From Serinicoccus profundi (GTDB lineage Bacteria; Actinomycetota; Actinomycetes; Actinomycetales; Dermatophilaceae): 64,000 nucleotides of DNA. Shown here one piece after another: positions 26,382-35,401 of the stretch. Positions within the stretch are counted from its first letter, which is position 1. Every line of letters begins with the position of its first letter. The translations under genes and the position numbers were made by a program. Where the stretch lies: NCBI RefSeq assembly GCF_008001015.1, contig NZ_CP042862.1, forward strand, positions 1,550,001-1,614,000, given 5' to 3'. Under the pieces are notes generated by a model. That model saw only the letters and a list, made by a program, of their open reading frames with translations. It was not told the origin of the DNA and searched no databases.

Positions 26382-27297
26382 ATGCCTCCTGCTGGAATGC
26401 GAGCCCTGGCCCTGGTCGGATCTGGAGTCATGGCGCTGTCCATGGTCGGCGCGAGCGGCGCCGGCGCGGCCCCCGGCAACGGGGAGGGCAAGGGTCAGGA
26501 CCAGGCGGTGGCCAAGCACGCCGCGGCGACGACGAAGGCGGACCAGGCCTCGGTCCGCGCCTACTGACCCCGAGCGGATGGCCTCGGCGATCCCGCGCGA
26601 GAAGGCCCGCCCCGACGGCGTCAAGGGCAAGCCCGGCGCCGGCGGCGCCTCCGCCAAGGCGGTTCAGGTGCCGCCGCAGGCGGAGTTCGGCAAGGTGTTC
26701 TTCACACTCGGGGGCGCCAACTACGTCTGCTCGGGCACCGCGACGGACAGCGTCAACGGCGATGTCGTGACGACCGCCGGCCACTGCCTCAACGAGGGTC
26801 CCGGCGCCTACGCCACCAACTTCGCCTTCGTGCCGGCCTACGACAACGGTGCGCGCCCCTACGGCACGTGGGTCGCCGAGTCGCTCTACGCCCCGACCTC
26901 CTGGGTCAACAGCGGTGACTTCAACCACGACGTGGGCTTCGCCGTGATGGCCGAGCAGAACGGTCAGAGCCTCACCGACGTCACCGGTGACTACCCGATC
27001 GGCTTCAACCTGGGCTACGGGCTGACCTTCAACGCCTACGGCTACCCGGCCGCGACGCCCTACGACGGTCAGGAGCTGTGGCGTTGCTCGGGGGTCGCCG
27101 GTCGCGACACCCGTGGCACCAACGACCACCGTCTGCCCTGCTCGATGACGGGCGGCTCCAGCGGTGGCGGCTGGATCACCGGTGGCACCCTCAACTCAGT
27201 GAACTCCTTCGGCTACCGCGGTGAGAAGGACGTCATGTACGGCCCCTACTTCGGTGACGTCGAGCGGCAGGTCTACACCACCGCCGCCAACAGCTGA
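26382..27297 (+). pseudogene. secreted trypsin-like serine protease (frameshifted)
   Basis: ATG 26382, preceded by GAAGGAGAG, opens a signal peptide (MRALALVGSGVMALSMVGASGAGA) and a ~30-residue linker. That frame ends at TGA 26565-26567 right after QASVRAY. The protease continues in another frame (PERMASAIPREK...) to 27297. Removing one base at about 26563-26567 restores VRAYDPERM. The catalytic domain is complete: His in DVVTTAGHCLNEG, Asp in GDFNHDVGFAVM, Ser in SMTGGSSGGGWITGG. It would be exported and act outside the cell. An almost perfect 16-bp hairpin follows the stop. Confidence 0.8.
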
Positions 27298-27310
27298 GGT
27301 GATTTCGTCG

Positions 27311-27350
27311 CTCGGGCACGAGGAGGCTAGACTTCCTCCTCGTGCCCGAG
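27311..27350 (+). terminator. 16-bp hairpin terminator after protease gene
   Basis: CTCGGGCACGAGGAGG (27311-27326) pairs perfectly with CCTCCTCGTGCCCGAG (27335-27350) around an 8-nt loop. It lies 13 bp past the protease stop. No U tract follows, which is common in high-GC Actinobacteria. Confidence 0.75.
27328..27333 (+). promoter_or_regulatory. -10 box TAGACT of tRNA-Val
   Basis: TAGACT lies in the loop of the preceding hairpin and 26 nt before the mature tRNA, a plausible distance for a short 5' leader. Confidence 0.4.
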
Positions 27351-27359
27351 GGCACGTCC

Positions 27360-27433
27360 GGACGTGTAGCTCAGTTGGTTAGAGCGTTCGCTTCACACGC
27401 GAGAGGTCAGGGGTTCGAGTCCCTTCACGTCCA
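27360..27433 (+). tRNA. tRNA-Val (anticodon CAC)
   Basis: A 74-nt cloverleaf. The acceptor stem GGACGTG pairs with CACGTCC, the discriminator base is A, and CCA is not fully encoded. The D arm is GCTCAGTTGGTTAGAGC, the anticodon loop TTCACAC gives CAC, and the T arm is AGGGG-TTCGAGT-CCCTT. It reads GUG valine codons. Confidence 0.95.
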
Positions 27434-27440
27434 CACCACC

Positions 27441-27484
27441 GATCACGACCTGACCAGTGCAGACACCTGGGGCAGGTCGTGATC
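27441..27484 (+). terminator. 12-bp inverted repeat after tRNA-Val
   Basis: GATCACGACCTG (27441-27452) is perfectly complementary to CAGGTCGTGATC (27473-27484) with a 20-nt loop. It starts 7 bp after the tRNA and is probably its terminator. Confidence 0.6.
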
Positions 27485-27598
27485 TGCTTCTCCCGCCTCT
27501 CGCAGACGTCGCGCACGGCCCCGTGCGTGGTGGTCTCCACCTGTCCCCCCACCGGCGACTCCAGGAGGGGTGTCGGCGGGGTGCGCTAGTAAGAGTCC

Positions 27599-28067
27599 AT
27601 GGACACCTTCGGAACCTCGACGACCAGGCCGCCGTTCGAGGTCACGACGGCGGCGGTCGACCAGATCACCGCCCTGGGGGCGGTCCGGCTCTCGCTGGCC
27701 GCCGGTAGGTGTTGCGGGACCACCTACGTGTTCACGCAGGTCGCGGATGAGCGCGCCCCGGGGGTGACCCGGTTCGGCTGTGCAGGGGCCTGGCTGCACG
27801 TGGACGACGACGCCCTCGACCTCCTCCGGGGGGCCCGTCTCGACTACACCCCACAGAGCAAGCCGCCACGCTTCCGCGTCCTCGCCAACCCGAACACCCC
27901 ACAGGTATGCCCGTGCCGCCGCTCGTTCGGGCCGGAAGGCGTGGCCGGGGCCGCGCCAACCCACCTGCCGCGCCTATGCGCCGATGCCCTGGGACGAGGA
28001 CTACGAGCCACCGGCGGACTGGGCACGCCGCACCGGCTTCTCCCGGGACGAGCCAGGACCGGGGTAG
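27599..28067 (+). pseudogene. HesB/IscA-like protein (probable frameshift near the end)
   Basis: From ATG 27599 the frame follows the A-type Fe-S carrier fold: VTTAAVDQITALGAVRLSLAAG, RCCGTTYVFTQV, LDLLRGARLDYTPQ, and NPNTPQVCPCRRSFG with the paired C-terminal cysteines. An acidic middle (LHVDDDALDLL) is also typical. Past residue ~120 this frame loses coding-like codon use and runs to 28117. The frame one base over reads AYAPMPWDEDYEPPADWARRTGFSRDEPGPG with strong coding bias and stops at 28067. One extra base near 27965-27976 would explain it. Role: iron-sulfur cluster handling, inferred from the family. Confidence 0.65.
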
Positions 28068-28148
28068 CGCGAGTGGTGAGCTCACCCTCGTCACAGCAGC
28101 CCCGACGTGCCAGGTGACCCGTCTGGACACGGGCACGACAACCGGATC

Positions 28149-31100
28149 TCAGACCCGGGGCGATCCAACTGCGCGATCCGGGTCGGAACTGGCGAACGAC
28201 GCCGAGTGGCGGAGTGCGTTGGAGAGGTCTGTGAAGTAGTTGTGCCCTGCCCAGAATGAGCGATCGCCGATGACATAGAGACGGCGTTTCGCGCGGCTGG
28301 CGGCGACATTGACGAGGTTCGGGGTGCGTGCCCAGTTGGCGGGTGCTCCCGGCTTGCTGGGGTCACCACCCAGGACGAGGATCACGACGTCGGCTTCGCG
28401 TCCTTGCGCTGTGTGTATGGTGCCCGCTTGGAGGCCCTCGTATTTCGGGACCAGGCTGCGGAGTCGATCGGCGACGGTCCGGAACGGGGAGATCGCGATG
28501 ACCTTCGACGGAGGAACGCCCTGGTTCGCCAAGTAGGCGAGGGCCTTCTCCAGCCGCTCGATCTGGCTCGGTTGAAGATGGCTGCCCGGGCTTCTGGCTG
28601 GCTCATCGGCCCAGTAGCTGGGGGCGATGAGTGGGGCGGTCGGGCTGCCGAAGCGCTCTTCGGGGTCGTCCAGATCGCGCTGGACACCGTTGACCATGAG
28701 GTTGTTGTAGGCGATCTGGTTGCACAGGGTGAACATCGGGTCGTCGCAACGTCGGTGTACCCGCAGCGGCGCGCTGACCCATACTTTGTCCTCGCCCTGA
28801 TCGAGCAGGGTGCCGAACTGGGTGACGCGGTCGGCCAGGGTCTGGACGGAGGCGCGGGGCGGGATCCATGTCGAGCTGAGGCCGTAGTTGCTGGCGATGT
28901 TGCGTCGTGCCTTCTCGGGGAGTGTGACAACGGGCTCGAGCTGGAGCGGGTCGCCCACGGCGACGATGCGTTGCGCGCGCCAGATCGCGCCGGCGGCGTA
29001 CTGGGGTGAGGCTTGTCCGGCTTCGTCGATGAGGAGCCAGCCGATCGTCTCGGAGCCGACGCCGCTGAACATTCGGCTGGCCGAGGCGAAGGTCGTGGAG
29101 ATCAACGGGACGACGAGGAAGAACAGTTGCCAGGCGGCCCGGATCTTCTCGGGTTCCAGGTCGCGTGGGTAGTTCCCGGCGACGACCTCACCGGCGGCGC
29201 GCAGCCCATTCAGCATGTCGCGTGCGGCGTTGGCGAGGAAGGCTTGGTGTAGTTGCAGTGCCGCGACGAACAGCTCAGAGCGGGCGGTGTCAAGCTCCTC
29301 GTCGAGCCACGGGGCGTGTAGTTCTCGCTGGTCGCCCTGCCATGCCGAGCCGGGATAGGCCAGACCGAAGCGTTCCTCGTCCTGTGCGCACTGGGCCTGG
29401 AGTCGGGCCCGTTGATTTCGAAGGCGATTCACGTCATGGTGGCACGAGGACAGCCGTGCCTGGGCTTGCTGCACGGCGTCGCGGAGCCGCTGCCCACGAT
29501 CGTGCACTTCTTGGTGGTGTTGCTGGACGTCGTCCAACGTCCGCGCCAGGTCGTTCAGGCGTGCTGTCCACTCTCGTACGGCTCGTCCGAAGGAGAGGAG
29601 CGTCTCCAGTACGCCGGGCTGCGCAGCAAGGTGTCGATCGTGGCTGTCAGCAGCTTGTGCGCGGGCTGAGTCGGCCTGCTGCTGAACGGGCTGATGCTGG
29701 GACAGGTCGTGTTGGCTCTGGTGGAGGCGTTGACGTTCCTGTTCCATCGCCTCTTCCAGACGACGTTCGCGCTCAGCCAGTCTGGGGAGTTCCCGGAGCC
29801 GGTCCTCGGCCTGCGCACGGTGTCGCATGAGTGCGTCGACGCGCTGTTCGGCAGAGTGGAAGGCTTCGCGTGCTTGTGCCCAGGGCGTGTAGGGAACCGT
29901 GCCGTCGCGCCACTGCCTCAGCCGGGTCTGCATCCTTGGGACGCCGTTCTCGACAGGCTTGGTGGTCTTCGGGTCAGTCTCGTCGAACCAGAACGCTGAG
30001 TGGAAGGCCGAACGATTCTTCTTTTTGCCGAGTCGGGCGGCGACGAGCCCCCAGGCTGTGGGTGGCTTCGCGTTGCTGGCGGCCACGTCACGCAGGATCT
30101 CGGTCGCGATGTCACCGAAGTAGTCGATCTGGCCGCGCCACGGCGCATCGATGGCGTTCTCGTCGGGAATCTCGATGGTGACGTTCTCGACGGCCGCGTT
30201 GTTAGCCGACGCGACGACCATCTCGAATCCCGTTAGTTCGGGCTTGAGCTGGCGAACGATGCGATCGTGGCCTTCGCCGTCGGACCAGGTGTGGGTGAGC
30301 GTGGTGAACGCATGCGATGGCCGAGACAGCGCCGCGAGTCGTCGGGCTCGCTCGACGACGTTGCCGGCGAGGATGTCGCGCAGCATGGTCGTCTTGCCCG
30401 TGCCCGGCGGGCCGTTCACGCCCATCAGACCAGTGCTGCGCCCGAGGTCGTTCAGCGCTCGGTTGACGGCGAACTGCTGGCTCAGAGCCAGGGAGTGGGC
30501 TGGGTCAGCCGGCCACCGACCCTGAGGCAGGCGCTCGATCGTGGTGCCCGCGTCGACCGTGCCCGGGTGTGTGACGACATCGATCCGGTCGGACACGGGG
30601 AGTGACTGGTCGCCGGTGAGGTATGTGGTGAGACCAGCGCCGAGATCTCCGCGTGCCACATGGTCGCGCACGGCCGCGAGGTCGTCGAGGTAAAAGCTGT
30701 TCAAGAAGTCGGTGTCCGTGCCGTCCCCGGCTCGTCGTGCCGATACCGCCATGCTGTCGATGACGACGCGATCGTTCGCGAGGTCGTCGAAGCCAACGAC
30801 TCCGGCAGCGAGATGGGACAGCTTCAGCAACTCGGTCAAGGAGTCCGAGTCCTGAGGCGGAGGCTGCTCGCGGCCATCGACATCACGGCGGGCGCCTTCA
30901 CAGGCGTCGATCGAGTCGACGAACTCTTCCGCGGCCTCGTCGAACCCGACCATCCAGCCCGGGTTGCTCGGTCCTGGGTCTCGTGTCCGACCTGCAGCCC
31001 ACAGCGCTGATGACAGAACCGCCGAGGCGGTGACCAGGCGACCGTCGTGATCGACCAGGAGCCCGGCACACGCACTCTCGCCTTCGGGCCGCTTGTCATA

Positions 31101-31403
31101 GGCATCAGGATCCTCGCCGAACACCCGCCCCAACGCCTCGTAGGTGGCCTCCAGCTTGTAGACACCCAGATACACGGTGTGCCGCCAGACCCTCCGGGCC
31201 CCATTGAACGGCTCGGGCGAAGCCAATGTCTCCCAGGGGAGAGGATCTCCCCTCCGCCACGCGATCACCTGACGGTCCGATGGGCGAGTCGCCCGACGTG
31301 TCAGCGCCGGCACCTGCTGCGGGCTGAACAACTCCAACATCCACCAGTACGTCAGTATCCGCAGCCGCTCATCGTTGCCCCGAGCACGTCCCATGATTCT
31401 CAT
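28149..31403 (-). CDS. superfamily 1 helicase (COG1112-like, Upf1/DNA2 type)
   Basis: A 1084-residue protein. Residues ~1-300 are of unknown fold. Walker A is GVNGPPGTGKTTML (~328-340). A long Gln/Arg/Glu-rich coiled coil (~510-680) is inserted in the helicase core. Walker B is LLIDEAGQASPQ, then motif III VAVGDPLQLEP, motif IV PLRVHRRCDDPMF, motif V TIHTAQGREADVVILVLGG, and motif VI NVAASRAKRRLYVIGD. This is the pattern of RNA/DNA helicases found alone or with nucleases (for example Mokosh-type) in defence islands. No nuclease partner is adjacent. GC content and third-position GC are lower than in neighbours, pointing to acquisition. ATG 31394 is an alternative start. Confidence 0.85.
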   Translation of the reverse strand: MRIMGRARGNDERLRILTYWWMLELFSPQQVPALTRRATRPSDRQVIAWRRGDPLPWETLASPEPFNGARRVWRHTVYLGVYKLEATYEALGRVFGEDPDAYDKRPEGESACAGLLVDHDGRLVTASAVLSSALWAAGRTRDPGPSNPGWMVGFDEAAEEFVDSIDACEGARRDVDGREQPPPQDSDSLTELLKLSHLAAGVVGFDDLANDRVVIDSMAVSARRAGDGTDTDFLNSFYLDDLAAVRDHVARGDLGAGLTTYLTGDQSLPVSDRIDVVTHPGTVDAGTTIERLPQGRWPADPAHSLALSQQFAVNRALNDLGRSTGLMGVNGPPGTGKTTMLRDILAGNVVERARRLAALSRPSHAFTTLTHTWSDGEGHDRIVRQLKPELTGFEMVVASANNAAVENVTIEIPDENAIDAPWRGQIDYFGDIATEILRDVAASNAKPPTAWGLVAARLGKKKNRSAFHSAFWFDETDPKTTKPVENGVPRMQTRLRQWRDGTVPYTPWAQAREAFHSAEQRVDALMRHRAQAEDRLRELPRLAERERRLEEAMEQERQRLHQSQHDLSQHQPVQQQADSARAQAADSHDRHLAAQPGVLETLLSFGRAVREWTARLNDLARTLDDVQQHHQEVHDRGQRLRDAVQQAQARLSSCHHDVNRLRNQRARLQAQCAQDEERFGLAYPGSAWQGDQRELHAPWLDEELDTARSELFVAALQLHQAFLANAARDMLNGLRAAGEVVAGNYPRDLEPEKIRAAWQLFFLVVPLISTTFASASRMFSGVGSETIGWLLIDEAGQASPQYAAGAIWRAQRIVAVGDPLQLEPVVTLPEKARRNIASNYGLSSTWIPPRASVQTLADRVTQFGTLLDQGEDKVWVSAPLRVHRRCDDPMFTLCNQIAYNNLMVNGVQRDLDDPEERFGSPTAPLIAPSYWADEPARSPGSHLQPSQIERLEKALAYLANQGVPPSKVIAISPFRTVADRLRSLVPKYEGLQAGTIHTAQGREADVVILVLGGDPSKPGAPANWARTPNLVNVAASRAKRRLYVIGDRSFWAGHNYFTDLSNALRHSASFASSDPDRAVGSPRV

Positions 31404-31707
31404 CTTGCCCGTTCACCGTCCCGTCAGCAGGTGAGGCATGACACCGACGGCCCCGCAGCCCGAGTTCCGTTCCGCTTGACGGTGTCGCGGGGTCACCGTG
31501 ATCGTCCAGGCGTGTACGTCGTGCCCTGGCTGGTCACTCGGGTCACGTGCGTCCCAACCTGCCAGGAGATGCGCCTGTGCGCGGGGCAGGAACCCGCGCA
31601 CACACCGGTGTCCTGGCACCTGGTGACCAGTGTGGTCAGCGGGGCGTCGCGGGCGGTGCCGCGCGGCTGCGTGCTGGCACGCCCAGCAGCGGCAACGCCA
31701 GGTCCGC
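31404..31707. other. intergenic region with NUDIX terminator hairpin
   Basis: About 300 bases between the helicase start and the NUDIX stop. Apart from the hairpin at 31577-31601 and the presumed helicase promoter I see no gene. Open frames here lack family features. Confidence 0.5.
31577..31601 (-). terminator. 9-bp GC hairpin downstream of NUDIX gene
   Basis: GTGCGCGGG (31577-31585) pairs with CCCGCGCAC (31593-31601) around a 7-nt loop, about 105 bp past the NUDIX stop on the minus strand. Confidence 0.5.
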
Positions 31708-32226
31708 TCAGCTCCGGTATGCCCCGCCCGAGCGTCTCGGCACCTCGGCGAGGGCGAGGTCCACCCACGCCAGCACCTCGGCGGTGACCGGTGCGGCACA
31801 CACTCCGGCACGGTCGAGCCACACCATCCCCTCCCGCCGGTCCACCTCGGGCAGGCCGTCGGCCCCCGCCCGCCACCCACCGGCCGGCACGGCGAAGTAG
31901 ATGAGGTCGATGTGCTGGTGCCCCGGGGTGATGTCCTCGACCTGGATGCCCTCCGGCCGCACGAGCTGCCGGGGCGAGCCAGGTGCGTCGTGAGGTATGC
32001 CGGGGGAGCCGACGAGGTCCACGGCCAGGCCCGTCTCCTCCTGGGTCTCGCGGCGCGCCGCATCGTCGGGCAGCTCGTGCGGCTCGATGTGCCCACCCGG
32101 CGGCAGCCAGAGGCCCACCTTGGGGTGAGGGTGCAGCAGCACGTGCCCCTCGTGCACCACGAAGACCGCGACGGTGAAGTGCTTGCTGATCCCGTCCGGC
32201 GGCTCCCGGTCCTCGACTGCGCCCAT
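31708..32226 (-). CDS. NUDIX hydrolase
   Basis: A 172-residue protein. The NUDIX box is GGHIEPHELPDDAARRETQEETGL (about residues 48-71), matching G-x5-E-x7-R-E-U-x-E-E-x-G-U apart from a polar residue at the U after RE. It hydrolyses nucleoside diphosphates linked to another group with Mg2+; the substrate is unknown. The N-terminal VAVFVVHEGHVLLHPHPKVGLWLPPG is typical. ATG 32226 has TAGGGT 7 nt upstream. Divergent from thrS. Confidence 0.85.
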   Translation of the reverse strand: MGAVEDREPPDGISKHFTVAVFVVHEGHVLLHPHPKVGLWLPPGGHIEPHELPDDAARRETQEETGLAVDLVGSPGIPHDAPGSPRQLVRPEGIQVEDITPGHQHIDLIYFAVPAGGWRAGADGLPEVDRREGMVWLDRAGVCAAPVTAEVLAWVDLALAEVPRRSGGAYRS

Positions 32227-32233
32227 GGCCAGC

Positions 32234-32239
32234 ACCCTA
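32234..32239 (-). promoter_or_regulatory. -10 box TAGGGT before NUDIX gene
   Basis: Minus-strand TAGGGT, 7 nt before ATG 32226, a leaderless spacing. Confidence 0.45.
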
Positions 32240-32377
32240 GGTGCTGAGCGCGAGCCCCCCGACCGGCGGGCCTGCAGCGCAATTCTGGTGCCGGAGCGGC
32301 CCCGGTGACCGGTAGGGTTGGACGACCGCCGCCCGCGTGACGCGCGCGGCATACCCCAGACCCCGAGGAGCACCACC

Positions 32378-34357
32378 GTGTCCAGCCAGATCACCGTGAA
32401 CGTCGCAGGCAGCGAGCGAGCGGTCGATCAGGGCACGACCGCGGCTGACCTCTTCGCCGACGACAAGCAGGTGGTCGTCGCGCGCATCGGCGGCGAGCTG
32501 CGCGACCTCCACCACGTCCTGCTCGACGGCGACGTCATCGAGCCCGTGCTGGTCGACGAGCCCGACGGCCTCGACGTCCTGCGCCACTCCTGCGCGCACG
32601 TCCTCGCCCAGGCCGTGCAGGAGACCTTCCCGGACGCCAGGCTCGGCATCGGCCCGCCCGTGCGCGACGGTTTCTACTACGACTTCGACGTCGAGGAACC
32701 GTTCACCCCCGATGACCTCAAGCGCCTCGAGAAGGCGATGCAGAAGATCATCAACACCGGCCAGACCTTCGCCCGCCGCGAGATCGACGACGACGCCGCT
32801 CGCGCCGAGCTGGCGGGGGAGCCCTACAAGCTGGAGCTCATCGGCTTGAAAGGCGGCGCGGCCGGCGAGGTAGCCGAAGGGGCGAACGTCGAGGTGGGCG
32901 GCGCTCAGCTGACCATCTACGACAATGTCGATCGTACCGGTCAGGTCGTCTGGGGCGACCTGTGCCGCGGCCCTCACCTGCCGAGCACCAAGATCATCGG
33001 CAACGCCTTCAAGCTGATGCGCAGCGCCGCGGCCTACTGGCGCGGCAGCGAGAAGAACCCGCAGCTCCAGCGCATCTACGGCACCGCGTGGCCCTCCAAG
33101 GAGGACCTCAAGGCCTACCTCGACCGGCTGGCCGAGGCCGAGAAGCGCGACCACCGCAAGCTCGGCGCCGAGATGGACCTCTACTCCTTCCCCGAGGTGC
33201 TGGGCGCGGGCCTGCCCGTCTTCCACCCCCGCGGCGGCGTCATCAAGCGCGAGATGGAGGACTACGTCCGGGCCCGGCACATCGAGGAGGGCTTCTCCTA
33301 CGTCGGCAGCCCGCACATCTCCCGTGAGGAGCTCTTCTACACCTCCGGCCACCTGCCGTACTACAGCCAGGGCATGTTTCCCCCGATGGACGTCGACGGG
33401 CAGAACTATCGCCTCAAGGCGATGAACTGCCCGATCCACAACCTCATCTACCGCTCGCGCGGCCGGTCGTACCGCGACCTGCCGCTGCGCTTCTTCGAGT
33501 TCGGCACCGTCTACCGCGACGAGAAGTCGGGAGTGCTCTCGGGTCTCACCCGGGTGCGGATGATCACCCAGGACGACAGCCACTCCTACGTCACCAAGGA
33601 GGACGCGCCGGCCGAGATCCGCCACCTGCTGAGGTTCGTCCTCTCGCTGCTGGACGACTTCGGGCTGACCGACTACTACCTCGAGCTCTCGACCCGCGAC
33701 GACGGCAACGAGGACAAGTTCATCGGGTCCGACGAGGACTGGGCGGAGGCGACCGCGATCCTGCAGGAGGTCGCCGACGAGTCCGGGCTGGAGCTCGTCG
33801 CCGACCCCGGTGGCGCGGCGTTCTACGGCCCGAAGATCTCGGTCCAGGCCCGCGACGCGATCGGCCGCACCTGGCAGATGTCGACCATCCAGTACGACTT
33901 CAACCAGCCCGAGCGCTTCGAGCTGGAGTACCAGGCGGCCGACGGCTCCCGTCAGCGCCCGGTGATGATCCACTCGGCCAAGTTCGGCTCGATCGAGCGC
34001 TTCATCGGTGTCCTGGTCGAGCACTACGCCGGGCAGTTCCCTCCGTGGCTGGCGCCGGTCCAGGTCGTCGGGGTGCCCGTCGCCGAGGACTTCTACGACT
34101 ACCTCGACGAGGTCGCGGCGCGGCTCCTGGCCCACGGCATCCGCGTCGAGGTCGACAAGGGTGATGACCGCTTCCCCAAGAAGATCCGCAACGCGAGCAG
34201 GTCCAAGGCGCCGTTCATCCTCATCGCCGGCGGCGAGGACCGCGACGCCGCCGCGGTGTCCTTCCGCTTCCGCGACGGGAGCCAGGAGAACTCCGTGCCG
34301 GTGGACGAGGCCGTCGAGCGGATCGTCACCGCGGTCCGCGACCGGGTGCAGATCTGA
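32378..34357 (+). CDS. thrS: threonine--tRNA ligase
   Basis: A 659-residue class II aminoacyl-tRNA synthetase. An N-terminal TGS domain (1-65) is followed by the editing domain with [11 protein letters not shown] (~72-82). The catalytic core has [23 protein letters not shown] (zinc Cys and motif 2), [29 protein letters not shown] and [11 protein letters not shown], and motif 3 is IGRTWQMST...[18 protein letters not shown]. The C-terminal anticodon-binding domain starts near [12 protein letters not shown]. It charges tRNA-Thr. GTG 32378 is preceded by GAGGAG. A TAGGGT box at 32313-32318 would give a ~50-nt leader; I see no T-box structure in it. Confidence 0.95.
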   Translation: MSSQITVNVAGSERAVDQGTTAADLFADDKQVVVARIGGELRDLHHVLLDGDVIEPVLVDEPDGLDVLRHSCAHVLAQAVQETFPDARLGIGPPVRDGFYYDFDVEEPFTPDDLKRLEKAMQKIINTGQTFARREIDDDAARAELAGEPYKLELIGLKGGAAGEVAEGANVEVGGAQLTIYDNVDRTGQVVWGDLCRGPHLPSTKIIGNAFKLMRSAAAYWRGSEKNPQLQRIYGTAWPSKEDLKAYLDRLAEAEKRDHRKLGAEMDLYSFPEVLGAGLPVFHPRGGVIKREMEDYVRARHIEEGFSYVGSPHISREELFYTSGHLPYYSQGMFPPMDVDGQNYRLKAMNCPIHNLIYRSRGRSYRDLPLRFFEFGTVYRDEKSGVLSGLTRVRMITQDDSHSYVTKEDAPAEIRHLLRFVLSLLDDFGLTDYYLELSTRDDGNEDKFIGSDEDWAEATAILQEVADESGLELVADPGGAAFYGPKISVQARDAIGRTWQMSTIQYDFNQPERFELEYQAADGSRQRPVMIHSAKFGSIERFIGVLVEHYAGQFPPWLAPVQVVGVPVAEDFYDYLDEVAARLLAHGIRVEVDKGDDRFPKKIRNASRSKAPFILIAGGEDRDAAAVSFRFRDGSQENSVPVDEAVERIVTAVRDRVQI

Positions 34358-34445
34358 CCCAGCGCGCGCGAGGTCGCCCGGGAGACCGGCGCGGCGGCAT
34401 ACCCGTGTCCTAGGATCGGGCCAGCCGAGGGATCAGGAGCGCGCC

Positions 34446-34919
34446 ATGACGACACCGGGGGAGTCCGCCCGAGCCGTCCGCGTGCGCGAGATCAACGACG
34501 ACGAGGCGCTGCTGCTCGGCGCCCTGCACCAGCAGGCGCGGCTGCTCGTCGGGGAGGGTGCGGACGACCGCACCCATGTGCGGCTCTTCGCCCAGGCCTG
34601 GCACCGCCGGTATGCCGACTACCCCGCCTTCGTCGCCGAGCGCGGCGGCCAGCACGTCGGGGTGGCGCTCGTGCGCCGACCGGTGCTGCCGGACCTCGAC
34701 CGGGTGCCCCAGCTGCTCGTCCTCACTCCGGTGGGCGAGGGAGCCGGTGACGAGGGGGTATGCCTCGCCCTGGCCCGCGCGGTCGTCGCGTGGGCGCGGG
34801 AGGCAGGGCACACCTCGGTCACGCTCGGCGAGCGAGTGGACCTGCCGCCGGTCGTCCTCGACGCCGTGCGCGCGGGCGTGCAGCAGGCCCGCGCGGTCAC
34901 GGTGCCGACCCGCCCCTAG
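34446..34919 (+). CDS. GNAT-like small protein
   Basis: A 157-residue protein with a weak acetyltransferase pattern: VREINDDEALLLGALHQQ at the start, FVAERGGQHVGVALVRRPVLP as central strands, LLVLTPVGEGAGDEGVCLALARAVVAWAREAGHTSVTL where the acetyl-CoA loop would be. The loop G-x-G-A-G-D lacks the canonical R/Q-x-x-G-x-G/A, so catalysis is uncertain. TAGGAT at 34411-34416 may be its -10 box. Follows thrS by 88 bp. Its stop overlaps the convergent DDN-type gene stop. Confidence 0.5.
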   Translation: MTTPGESARAVRVREINDDEALLLGALHQQARLLVGEGADDRTHVRLFAQAWHRRYADYPAFVAERGGQHVGVALVRRPVLPDLDRVPQLLVLTPVGEGAGDEGVCLALARAVVAWAREAGHTSVTLGERVDLPPVVLDAVRAGVQQARAVTVPTRP

Positions 34920-35401
34920 CGACCCAGCGGCTCGAGCACGAAGACCGGGATGAGCCGGTCGGTCTTCTCCTGGTAGTCGGCGTAGCTGGGGAAGGCCGCC
35001 ACGGCGCGCTGCCACCACGCGTCGCGCTCCGGGCCGTCGGCGAGCTCCCGCGCACGCAGGGCCTGCTGGCTGGTGCCGTCCTGCACGAGCACGTCGCGGT
35101 TCTTGACGATGTTGTGGTACCACGCCGGGTGCTCGGGTGCGCCGCCCTTGCTGGCCACCGCGAGGTAGGCCCCGTCGTGCTCGACCCGCATGAGCGGGAC
35201 CCGGCGCAGCATCCCGCTGCGCGCCCCGCGCATCGTCACGACCATGACGGGGCGGTCCTGGATCGTGGCGGCGTCCGTGGTGCCGGCGGCGTCGATGTCG
35301 CGCAGCTGCTTCTCCACCCACTCGCTCTTCTCCGGCAGGTATGCCGTGGGGTCACCGATCGCGGCGTCGCGCAGGTCGTGCTGGGGCTGGTTGTCGTCCA
35401 T
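34916..35401 (-). CDS. deazaflavin (F420)-dependent nitroreductase family protein
   Basis: About 161 residues of the DDN family. TMRGARSGMLRRVPLMRVEHDG, AYLAVASKGGAPEHPAWYHN and IVKNRDVLVQDG are the family core, a split beta-barrel that binds F420H2. Members reduce nitroimidazoles, quinones and other electron-poor compounds. ATG 35401 (MDDNQPQHDL) has no clear ribosome-binding site. The frame is open upstream without a stop into the ATP-grasp gene, so the two may be a single fusion protein or joined by an indel. Confidence 0.85.
   Translation of the reverse strand: MDDNQPQHDLRDAAIGDPTAYLPEKSEWVEKQLRDIDAAGTTDAATIQDRPVMVVTMRGARSGMLRRVPLMRVEHDGAYLAVASKGGAPEHPAWYHNIVKNRDVLVQDGTSQQALRARELADGPERDAWWQRAVAAFPSYADYQEKTDRLIPVFVLEPLGR

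Noticed and set aside
27360-31403. Helicase as cargo of a tRNA-Val integrated island
   Set aside because: I could not find a repeat of the tRNA 3' end on the far side of the helicase, and a host-like HesB gene lies between.
32319-32377. T-box or other riboswitch before thrS
   Set aside because: The leader is only about 50 nt, and no T-box sequence or specifier hairpin is visible.
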